A stretch of 64,000 nt of DNA. Origin: Monosiga brevicollis MX1 (taxonomy: Eukaryota > Opisthokonta > Choanoflagellata > Craspedida > Salpingoecidae). The stretch covers positions 335,098-399,097 of the forward strand of contig NW_001865050.1 in NCBI RefSeq assembly GCF_000002865.3. Direction: 5' to 3'. The notes under the pieces were generated by a model. That model did not search any database. It saw only the letters and a list, made by a program, of their open reading frames with translations, and was not told the DNA's origin. Each line of letters starts with the position of its first letter. Positions within the stretch are counted from its first letter, which is position 1. Of this stretch, positions 22,219 to 32,131 are shown one piece after another. Both the position numbers and the translations under genes were made by a program.

Positions 22219-23356
22219 CTAGCGATTGTCTCGCTGCTTGGCTCGCTTTGACGTCGTCGTGCCTTGGCTCGCACTGCGAGCCTTGGGCCGGGTCTTGCTG
22301 CTTTGCCGAGGCTGAGTCGCGGTACCTGCGTGGGATGGTGATGGGCCTTTGGTCTTATCAGGTGAAAGACCGTTGAGCAGCAGGGTTGCGTCGGTGGCTC
22401 GGATTTTGGCCATGGTGCCGCGACGCGCCAGCAGCGTGCTCAGCACCATCTACCGATAGAGAAAGAGAGAGAGAGAGGCGGGGGAGGAGAGAGGGGATGA
22501 CACAGATGCATGGAAAGACGAAAGTAGAGATGAGGGCATAGTGCAACTTGCGGAAACTACACAAAGTGGAATCGCAAAACTTTCTAGCCATGGACCGGAG
22601 CACTACTTACGCAGACGTCAGCAGGCTGCGAGTTGGCAGGCTCTCCGGTGGATGTGACCGTGCCCAAGAGGGCGAGCAGCGCTGGAGAGCCAAAGTTGTT
22701 GTTTCGCAGGTCAACGGTAGCTTGCTTCAACAAATTGCGAGCTTGAGACCGCTTGTCGGCTGCAGACTTCTGCGAGCTCTGTTTCTTCCCGGCCCCTGTC
22801 GTTCCAGGGTTGCCCTTCTCTTCTTCCTCATCGTCGCCGCCATCATCCTCGTCACTTCGAGGAGTGTTGGGCGAGCGCGAAGTACTGGCGCGCTCGCCAA
22901 CGGGACGGTCGTTGATCTTTTTCAGCAAGCATTGAATCAGGTACAACGCCAGGTCTGTGTCAGCAAACTTGTGCAAGGCCAGCTGCAGCGAGTTGCTTCG
23001 CTTGCCATGGGAGTACAAGATGTCATGGGCCATATCGGGCATCTCGTCCATGAAGTGACGAACGCACTAGAAGACAAATGGCCAAACGAAGAAGCGTAAG
23101 GCAGCCGATGAGTCGGGAGATGGCATCTGCACTTTGATATCCGAGGCAGATTGAAAGAGAGTGTGAACAGAGCTGAGGAGAAACGCGCACGAACCGGCAG
23201 CGCGCGCTCAAGAATCAACTGAACGCATGGCTCGTCCTTGCCCGTGTGAATATGACGGAGCACTGGACAGGCAACATTCAGGAGATGCACCAAATGCAGA
23301 CCGGAGCACATCAAAGCCCACTAAAAAGTTATTGACAAATGGAAATGCAATCCACA
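22219..23356 (-). CDS. C-terminal part of an unidentified helical protein (5' end lost in the gap)
   Basis: Four exons read down from an acceptor (CTTTTTAG) at about 23,323. They encode LHLVHLLNVACPVLRHIHTG and CVQLILERALP; then RHFMDEMPDMAHDILYSHGK, SLQLALHKFADTDLALYLIQ and CLLKKINDRP. An acidic, Ser-rich linker (SDEDDGGDDEEEEKG) follows, then RNLLKQATVDLRNNNFGSPA. The final exon is MVLSTLLARRGTMAKIRATD with a basic tail (KTRPKARSASQGTTTSKRAK), and the stop is at 22219. The amphipathic helical pairs look HEAT-like, and the acidic and basic tails suggest a nuclear protein, but I do not recognise the family. Only about 270 residues are visible; the rest lies in or beyond the Ns. A (CT)n tract on the sense strand sits in the last intron near 22,460-22,480. 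Confidence 0.6.
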
Positions 23357-23370
23357 GAATGAGTGTTGTA

Positions 23371-23383
23371 GGGGGATCCTCTA
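23371..23383. other. Probable cloning-vector polylinker remnant at contig edge
   Basis: The last 13 bases before the Ns read GGGGGATCCTCTA. Twelve of them match the SmaI-BamHI-XbaI part of the pUC/M13 polylinker (GGGGATCCTCTAGAG). Position right at a gap edge supports untrimmed vector. Confidence 0.75.
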
Positions 23384-24077
23384 NNNNNNNNNNNNNNNNN
23401 NNNNNNNNNNNNNNNNNNNNNNNNNNNNNNNNNNNNNNNNNNNNNNNNNNNNNNNNNNNNNNNNNNNNNNNNNNNNNNNNNNNNNNNNNNNNNNNNNNNN
23501 NNNNNNNNNNNNNNNNNNNNNNNNNNNNNNNNNNNNNNNNNNNNNNNNNNNNNNNNNNNNNNNNNNNNNNNNNNNNNNNNNNNNNNNNNNNNNNNNNNNN
23601 NNNNNNNNNNNNNNNNNNNNNNNNNNNNNNNNNNNNNNNNNNNNNNNNNNNNNNNNNNNNNNNNNNNNNNNNNNNNNNNNNNNNNNNNNNNNNNNNNNNN
23701 NNNNNNNNNNNNNNNNNNNNNNNNNNNNNNNNNNNNNNNNNNNNNNNNNNNNNNNNNNNNNNNNNNNNNNNNNNNNNNNNNNNNNNNNNNNNNNNNNNNN
23801 NNNNNNNNNNNNNNNNNNNNNNNNNNNNNNNNNNNNNNNNNNNNNNNNNNNNNNNNNNNNNNNNNNNNNNNNNNNNNNNNNNNNNNNNNNNNNNNNNNNN
23901 NNNNNNNNNNNNNNNNNNNNNNNNNNNNNNNNNNNNNNNNNNNNNNNNNNNNNNNNNNNNNNNNNNNNNNNNNNNNNNNNNNNNNNNNNNNNNNNNNNNN
24001 NNNNNNNNNNNNNNNNNNNNNNNNNNNNNNNNNNNNNNNNNNNNNNNNNNNNNNNNNNNNNNNNNNNNNNNNNNNNN
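23384..24077. other. Assembly gap (694 N)
   Basis: A run of Ns. Reading frames on either side must not be joined through it. Confidence 1.
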
Positions 24078-26333
24078 GTGTGTGAGCGAGGGCACTTCAT
24101 AGCCCTGGTAGCCAGCAAGACCGCCCTCCGAAGTGAGCGGAGTGGAGCTGGCTGGCGAGCGCGAGAGTGGCATGGAGTGTGGAAAGCTCTCGGCACTTTG
24201 ATCAAACATGCTTAGTGGCTGCGCCAAGTCTTGCGCGTGCGCTGCGCGAAGAGGTGCAGGGGCAGGGATCGCGTCCAGCATGGGGTCAAAGGACGTGGGC
24301 ATGTTAGGGGAGGGCGCTTTGAAGGAAGCGGCCTGCGAGTTTGAGTGCGTGGACAGGTGCTGATGCAAGAAGTGGTGATGGTCAGGACCCAGCTCTGCAT
24401 GGGAATGGCTACGTGTGATGGCAAGCTGCGAGAACAGGTCTGGCTCGGCGTGCGCCTGGATACTCTCGTGTGTTGGCGCCAGGTTTGATGGATGTTCTGG
24501 GTGCGTGAGCGGCTGATGTTGTTGTTGTTGAAGTTGGTACTGGGCTTGCAGGTGCTGGTGGTACTGGTACTGTTGCTGCAGGTATTGGGCGTGATTGTTC
24601 TGAAGGTATTGGTGGCCAGAGTGCATCGAATGGGGTAGGGGATACTGTTGCTGAGGCAAGGTGGCCGCGCCATCGAGATCTGCATGAGAGGCCATGGTGG
24701 CTCCGAACGTGGAGGGCAGGGGCGTGTTTTGTGTGCCAAAATACGAGTGTCCATGATGAGCGGGTTCGTCTCCTCCGCCACGGACTAGAGCACCGTGCTT
24801 GCTGGTGGGGTCATCCGTAGGGAGCGGGGCGTAGGCTTTCTCGCGCGAAGCCAGATATCCGCCATTCTTGCACATGCGATGCAGCACAAAGCCGGCAACC
24901 ACGAGGGCAAGGGCGCACATGGTTGCCAATATGATAGGCACGGTGCCCCAGATTTTCTTTTCCGCACGAGCGGTGGGTGTGGCCGTGGGGTCTGGGCTTG
25001 AGGACACGGTGGTGGGGCCAGCAGAGGGCGGAGAGGTTAAGATGGTTGTAATGTTGCTGTCCTCTTGCAGCACAAGAAGGGTGGAGGCCGAAAACAGGCG
25101 GCCAGAGCTTGGACCCCAGAAAAGATCGGTCAGGTTAGATGGCAGTCGGGCCATCCAGTCCAGGTCGGATAATGAAGCTGCTCGGGAGCTCGTGCGAAGC
25201 CATAGCCCGCTGGAAGAGCCCGAGGTGGATGTGGGAAGCGGCGGGCCTCCGCGCGGACTGCGGGCGATGCGCTTTTGGGGAGCGCCCGCGTTACCGGTGC
25301 CATTGTACGAGATGGACGCCCGGGCGGGCTGTACCACGGGTAGAGGGGTTGTGAACGTGGTGGAGACAGGACCGGGGCGCACCAGGAGAAAGGCATCCCG
25401 GGCTGCTTCGAGCAACACGAGAGAACTGTCGCTAGAGCTGGCGGGATCGACGGGTGCGGACAGGTTGGACAACTCTGGGGGTATGCTCAGGCGTTGAGCA
25501 GTTGCCACCTCCCAAACAGTGATGTTGCCTGGTCCAAAGCGGGCGGCTAGCAGGTTGGGGGAGAGCAGGGAATGGCAGGTGGCGGAGCCGCAGAAAAAGG
25601 ATTCTTGGGTGTGAGCCTGGGTCCAAGTGACATTGGGGCCAACGGTGCCGGAAAGGAGGCAGCGGTCATAGATGAGGACAAGTTTGGAGTCCATGGTGCG
25701 TAGCTGAAGAAGGTCGCCGCATTGCTCCTGCACATTCGGGAGGGTCAAGGTCTGGTCGGGCGCCGTGTCGTACATGAGATGAAGCTGGAGCTTGTTAAAA
25801 CCGCAGTAGTAGGCAATGGCGCCATCGGGGAGAAGCATCATCCGCACAAGGTTGATGGTGCAGGTGATGACACGAGGGAAGAGGGTACGGTCGGGGCCAT
25901 GCAAGAGAATGGGTTGTAGCTGCAGCGTGCTGCTCATGGTGTACAGGAGGACGTGGCTCTGGTTGGCGTCGGCGAAGAAGGCCGTGGTGACGGGTAGCGG
26001 CAAGGTGTCAGCCTGAGCTGTACAACCTTCGTGGGTCCAAGACAGCGCCACGGCTGACTTGACCATGGGCAGTTCGTTGGGAACGTCGGTAGCGACCAGG
26101 TGCAGCGCGTTGGCCATGTTGGCGCTGACGGAGAAGAAGGTCAGGTTTTTTCCATGGCGTAAGGCGGGCGGTGTATCAAAGGAACAAGTGACGAGCGTGC
26201 TGGCGCTGGGGAGGTCAGATTGATCGGTGACGCCCTGTGAAGGACCGATGAGCAAGACGACGAGGAAGGCCAAGGCCCACGGGCAGGCCAAGAGCGGTTG
26301 CCGCCCGTGGCCGGGCGTGCCGGTCATCTTCAT
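24078..26333 (-). CDS. Single-pass type I membrane protein with Gln/His-rich cytoplasmic tail (3' end in the gap)
   Basis: One long exon of at least 752 residues. Met 26333 is chosen because it begins a signal peptide (LLACPWALAFLVVLLIGPSQ); the frame is open further upstream but without an ATG. The ectodomain (about residues 40-460) is rich in beta strands and NxS/T sites, with repeated elements such as LLPDGAIAYYCGFNKLQLHL and ARFGPGNITVWEVATAQRLS that hint at a degenerate propeller, not proven. The TM segment is GTVPIILATMCALALVVAGF (about residues 463-486). The tail has YLASREKAYAPLPTDD, a Gln/His/Tyr-rich stretch (QYLQQQYQYHQHLQAQYQLQ) and a Ser/Pro-rich end with GYQGYEVPSL just before the gap. 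A cytoplasmic signalling domain could lie in the gap. No family was recognised. Confidence 0.7.
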
Positions 26334-26685
26334 GACCGGCTGCAAACGAGCCCACGGCAGGGCTGGTCTTGGTGGGAATTCTCGATGGCCTGAGGGTGGA
26401 GGAGGAGGGGGGTCGGGCACTACCAAACACTCTTCGTTGAAAGAAGCAAACAAGTGTTGGGCTGCAGTTGCAGGCACAAGCAAGGTGCGCCCAAGTCACC
26501 TGGAGGAGCGATGGAACATCGGATACAACGGAAAGGCATGAGCCAAGAGGTTGGCCAGAAGTGAGGCTGGTCGAGTGTGCAGGGTAGCCCAGGGAAAAGA
26601 GAAAAGGGGCCTGGAACACGGAAGGGATCATTGCATACGCGGTAATCCTTCAGAGTACACTCACCTCTTGTTGACCTGGGAGAAA

Positions 26686-26914
26686 TCAATGCGTAGGCGC
26701 TGGCAACCGTATTCGTTTCCTGGGGGAATGCAGTCTTGGTGTGTGGTCGCACCTGGAACTATATTCAAGAGAAGCACCATTTGTGAGAAAAGGCGCGGGG
26801 CAAAGGCGCGGGGCAGCAAACAAGAGCGATGGCAGTAGCGAGCTCCGCGCGATGCTATCTGAGAGGAAGAAGAAGGGGGGAGACCGGCCGACCGACCGAC
26901 CGACAGACAGACAG

Positions 26915-26964
<50 letters not shown>

Positions 26965-27394
26965 CGACCGACCGACAGACAGACCGACAGACAGGTAGAC
27001 ATGCAGACAGACTAGCATAGAGAGAGAGGGAGACAGACGGACAGACAGGCAGGGAGAGGCACGGTTGGCAGGTTCAAGCGGCAGGTAAAAAAGTCGTCTG
27101 TGGCGAGGTTTGTGGTGCTTCAAACGGAAAGGAAGACGTGGGGAAGACAAAGGGAGAGAGGGGGAGAGAGGGAGGGAGGGAGAGAGGAGCAGGCAATGGC
27201 TCTGGATACGGAGCGGTGCGGTGCAGTGTGTGAGTCGGCGTCGGCGGCGTCGGCGGTCGAACAACTCACCACCACCACCAGCAACAAGTGCACCACGCTC
27301 ACCCTGGGCGAGCTGGACACGAGGCTTCTGGAGATCTTGACCAGTTGATCAACAGGAATGAGCCAAAGAAGCTGATACCCCAGATGACCATGAA
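26686..27394 (-). CDS. Possible small single-pass membrane protein
   Basis: A hydrophobic stretch FFMVIWGISFFGSFLLIN, in a frame open from an acceptor-like AG at about 27,433, is followed by a good donor (CCCAGG|GTGAGC) at 27,300. A good acceptor (GAATATAG) lies near 26,762. Joining them in phase gives a short basic tail ending at 26686. The alternative frame of the second exon (GNEYGCQRLRIDF, stop at 26661) looks equally protein-like but does not join in phase. The intron holds the GACA repeat array. No homologue was recognised and the gene is uncertain. Confidence 0.25.
26884..27035. repeat. (GACA)n / (GACC)n tetranucleotide array
   Basis: About 30 tandem GACA units with interspersed GACC variants, followed by looser GACAGACG units. 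Confidence 0.95.
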
Positions 27395-27481
27395 GAAGCC
27401 AAAGATCGCCAAGCGAGGGGTCGCTGCCGTTTTTGCGGGATTGCCAGACGTGGAAAAATAGAATAAAACAAAAGAATCAAA

Positions 27482-27825
27482 ATCTCCCTTTTTTCCCTCT
27501 CTCTCTCTCTTTGGTGTCTCTTGTCTCCTTTCTTTTGTTCTTTGTAGTTTTTTCGAACACCTCTCTCTGTCTCTTTGTCTCTTTGTCTCTTTGTCTCTCT
27601 GTCTCTCTGTCTCTGTCCCTGTCTCTGTCTCTGTCTCTCTGTCTCTCTGTCTCTTTGTCTCTGTCTCTGTCTCTGTGTCTCTGTGTCTCTGTGTCTCTGT
27701 GTCTCTGTCTCTGTCTCTCTGTCTCTCTGTCTCTGTCTCTGTCTCTCTCTGTGTCTCTGTCTCTGTCCCTCTCTCTGTTACTCTCTCTCTCTCTGCCTCT
27801 TTTCTCTCCCTCTCTGTCTCTGTGA
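27482..27825. repeat. Compound (TCTGTC)n/(TCTC)n pyrimidine array
   Basis: About 340 bp of almost uninterrupted CT- and CTGT-type units. Confidence 0.95.
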
Positions 27826-28317
27826 GCTCTGAATGGAATGAACAGTGGTGTTTCCCTTGCTCGCTTGCCCTCTCCCCCATAGGTGTATACTGTATGGCAC
27901 ACACTCTTGTCATTCCGCGGGTTTGCGTGTGATCGCTGCTGTTCGCTTGCCCTGACACTCCCCTCAACCCCTCAACCCCCATTGAAGTTGACGCACTCAG
28001 GACAGATGCTTACACACACGCGCGCGCGCGCGCTCTGCCGCTCTGAGAGCTTGTTCGCCGCTCATGCACCAACAGCTGTTGCCTCAAAACATGATAAACA
28101 GTTATTCATTGAAGCCGTCGCGCCTCCGAACACAGAATCAAGACAGGCAGTGTTCCTTGAGGGCAGTCAGCCATCACGCTGTCTCCATCTCAAAGGCAAT
28201 CATTGACGCTTTTGAAGGGCTCACGCGGGCTCGGGGCTCGGGTCAGGATTTGACTCAAGCACGCTGTCATCACTGATGTTGGGTGGTGTCGGGGTGGGGG
28301 GTTGGGGACAATGTTGA

Positions 28318-28356
28318 GAAAGAAAGAGAGACACTAAAAGAGAGAGAGCGCGAGAG

Positions 28357-28420
<64 letters not shown>

Positions 28421-28421
28421 C

Positions 28422-28469
<48 letters not shown>

Positions 28470-28586
28470 GAGAGGGAGCGAGAGAGAGACAGAGACAGAG
28501 AGAGACAGAGAGAGAGACAGAGAGAGACAGACAGGAGACAGAGAGAGACAGACAGAGACTGACAGAGACAGACAGACAGAGACCCA
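28318..28586. repeat. Compound (GA)n/(GACA)n purine array
   Basis: About 270 bp of GA units grading into GACAGA units; nearly the complement of the array at 27.5-27.8 kb, so the two could pair as inverted repeats. Confidence 0.95.
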
Positions 28587-29118
28587 ATGAATTGGAGGGA
28601 CAGGGGAATGGAGTCGGTCAAGATCAGTCAGCAACAGAGCACACCGCAGAGCGACGCACACACGCACACACGCACTTTTGGCTTTGACTGGTGTTGATGT
28701 TGCACGAAGTTTGCAGAGCCAAAGGCCACACAGCAAGTCTTTAGGGTATCGAATTACATGTATGTCGGGAGTCCGGATAAATCAAGACCATGTGTGGCAA
28801 GAGCCGCTAAACCACAACTGCAGGTGACGTCAAGACCCCATCCTTGCAGCGTCAGGGGCAACACTACCATGACAGAGCGACCAGAAGCGACTGGACAATA
28901 GGAGTCGGGGCAACTTGCAAAGTCTTGACCTTTCTCAAGACACACACACACATCTTGACGCATTGTGGGTTGGAGAGGGGACGGCGACGACGTCCGCAAA
29001 ATTCAATTACACCGGCGTCAAGGAAAGGACAAGCCCTTCTTGCTCACCCACCCTTGGCATAGTCCGCCGCACGTGCAAATAACAACAGCAAGCCCATTCG
29101 AGCGCGGATCCACTAGGC

Positions 29119-32083
29119 TCACGACTCCTTGCTCTTGGCCGAACCGCGGCGAGCTGGGAGCGGTACATGCACCACCTAAAACAAGGACACAAATACGGGT
29201 GGGTGACCTCTGTCATGCGACACGCCACCTCATAGCCTTGACCTCTGAAGCGTGTGGGCGCACATAACCCATCACACGCGCAACGTACCTTGAGATTGCG
29301 ATCAAGGTCCACAATGACCTTGTCCTCAAGCATAATCACACGAGAACTCTCCTTGCCCCCGAGGGTTAAACGTGAGCCTTGCTCCGTCCCGTCTGTTTCA
29401 AGCTCAATCTATCCCGTGCACAAAACGCACCACCCAAAAGCACAGGACGACCATGCCCACCATTTAGCCATCAAAACAACACCAACCAAGTGAAAAATCA
29501 CACAACGGCTTTGATAAAGCACAAGACATCAAGACGCACCGTCCGCAACCGTTCACCGCCAGCCAATACATCCCAAGCCGTCAAGCGCCCCTCCACGGCC
29601 GTGAGCAGTACACCACTCGGGTGTAGATGCAAAGCCACCAGGGGCTGGCACCACATCCATAGACAAGTTACCAGACAGCAAATGCGATGACGAGGTGTGA
29701 GCGAAACACGCCATGCATGTCCAAGATGCGAAAAACCACACGACACAATGGCAAGCACGGCCGGGTTCCCGCTTACCGCAGCCGTTTGGACAGTACGCAT
29801 GCAGCGACCCGATTTTCGGAGCCACATCCGCAGGGTTGAATCACTCGCCGTGCTCACCACGTGCTTACTACGAAGATGCCCACACCATGTGCACACGCAT
29901 ACACCCATTCTCGTCAGCTACAAGTCGGCTCAACGGCCGTGCAAGAACCAGCGACGACTCACGCGCTACAAGCAACGGCCAATATGGTCGCGCCGTGCCC
30001 CTCGAGCTTGCTGACACATTCCATGCGATCCATGTCCTGTGCGCACCACAAGCAAACCCAAAGCCATCTGTGACGCTTGCCCGCCCAACCACGCACGCAC
30101 ACTCGGAACTACGGACGGTTTGACTCACCCAGACGCGAACGGTGCGATCACGCGACCCCGTCACAATGGTGTTTGCCGCCAAAGCATGGTTGTTGTGATG
30201 GGTCGAATGCACCGTTGTGCCCGTAAACGTGGTCATGCACGTAATTGCCGCCTCATGACCTAACAGACTGCCGTGCAGACCAAAGTCCAGCTGCCAAGCC
30301 CGCACACGCACAGGATGTTGAGAGACAAGCCTGCAGCCCACCAATGCTTTTTCAAATCAGCACTCACCATGCGCCAGACTTTGCAAGTGCCATCCGCCGA
30401 CGCTGTGATGATGTAATCACCCAGCGTCGTCACGGACACAATCGCGGCCTGATGCGCATTGGCGCTGAAAACGCGAACAAAGTTGTACGATGGACTGCCG
30501 TCCCCAGAGTAGATCGGCCGGTCCCTGCCCAGCATTAGAGATGATGGTCGATCAAGCCATTCCCGCACGTGAGATCTTCAGCCACAAAAAAGAAGAAGAA
30601 GAAGAAGTGCAGAAGAAGAGGAAAGCGATAAAAAGAAAACCAAAAGAAACGAAACCCTTGGAAGCAAGACGTAGGTACGGGGAGCCAGGCTCTCTTGCAT
30701 CTGCTTACCCGCTCAAACTTGAAGAAGAGTCGCGATAGGAGCGAAAGATGACGCCACATGATCCTCGTGAGGCGGCAGCCTCATCCAAAAACGCCCGTAA
30801 GTTGCCTTTGCCGGACAAGCCTGAACCGTGTGTCAACTCGGTGACCTCACGCGACGGCGAACTTCCCAGCAGAGGTGAGCCCCGGGCGTCAGCCTCATGG
30901 CCAAACGCTGGCGGGGCCCCCTCCAGTCCCTCTGATAGCAGAGTGGAATCCCCCGAATCGTCTCCATTTGCGATACCAAACCCAGTCGATGTAGTGACAG
31001 GCCCCAAGTTGTGCACGCCGCTCATGGAGCGCAGATCCCAGGAGCGCGAGCGCACATGCCGCGAGCGGTGGACCGTAGGTGTTGGACCGGCGCTGGATGC
31101 GGTGGTGGCTGTAGCACGAAGGTCCCCATCACTCTGTGTTGGCGATGAGGCTGGTGCAGGCCATCCGCCGCCAAACAGAGGTGACGGACTGGCCAACTGT
31201 GTCATGTGCGTGGATTGGCGTGGCCCCTTGCGCCACAGCTCCAAGACACCAGAGTTGGAAGCTACCAGCTGTGACATTTCGGCGTGTCAGCTCTCAGTCC
31301 TCAAGCAAACATGATACAAAAACTGCGGATTTCACACTTACCAAGAGATTGGAGCACAGCTTGATGCAGGAAATCGACGCTACAACATCGTGTGTCTATT
31401 CGAAATACGCCCACGAAAAAAAAGGAATCAACTCCAGATGCAAATAGCTCACGACACCTGCGCCATGGCCCACACCAATAATAACCCGTGCACACGCACA
31501 CGTACCGTGCCCTCATCCTGCGTTAGGCACTGCAAAGCCCCACTCTCCGTCTCCCACACCTGGATGGAAAAGTAAAATAAAGAAACCGTTCAGCTGAGGC
31601 AAGGAAATGGGAAGGAGAGGTCCAAGCAGAAATTGAAGAAGGAGAAAAAAAAAAAAAAAAGGAATCCGAGTGCAACACGTCGAAGCACCTCTTACCATCA
31701 CACTGCCATCGCTGCACCCAATGGCCACAATATCTTCGGCAATGTCAATACACCACGGGACTAGGCTGCTCTCGTCAGTGTTACCCTCAGAAGAGCTTGG
31801 CGCTGCCCCACGGCCGGTGGGCAACGCAGCGGCCAAACCTCCCCCCGACATGGCCCGAGCCACGCTTGCAGGATCAATGCTTGGCCTGCATACCATCAAG
31901 GGCATGAACAACACCCACACCTTTCACAGAAAGAGGCGATTCATGGCCGAAGTCGGAGCGAGCGCTGCCATACCTAGCCGAGGCACCTCCGCTGGCGCGC
32001 AGGGTACCAAAAGAGCCTGATGGGTCATCTCGAGCACTGCGCAGTTTCAATGCTGCGCATATGCCAAATTTGAACCCGATACA

Positions 32084-32131
<48 letters not shown>

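Larger units (their letters stand above)
27395..29118. other. Repeat-rich spacer
   Basis: The spacer is dominated by two long low-complexity arrays listed separately, with a (CG)n run near 28,020-28,032. Long open frames within it are translations of simple repeats. No conserved gene was recognised. Confidence 0.6.

Noticed and set aside
23208-26483. A 1,091-codon open frame on the - strand running through the Ns, and similar frames at 23227-24102 (+) and 23381-24205 (-)
   Set aside because: They are produced by unresolved bases having no stops. Real coding sequence ends at the gap edges.
26661-26762. Exon fused to the 26.3-kb membrane protein gene
   Set aside because: A TGA lies in frame directly after it (26661-26663) and another precedes the membrane protein frame, so no in-phase join was found.
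27299-28736. Long open frames of alternating Ser-Leu, Arg-Glu or Thr-Glu-Arg-Asp residues
   Set aside because: They are translations of CT/GA/GACA simple repeats with no other coding signal.
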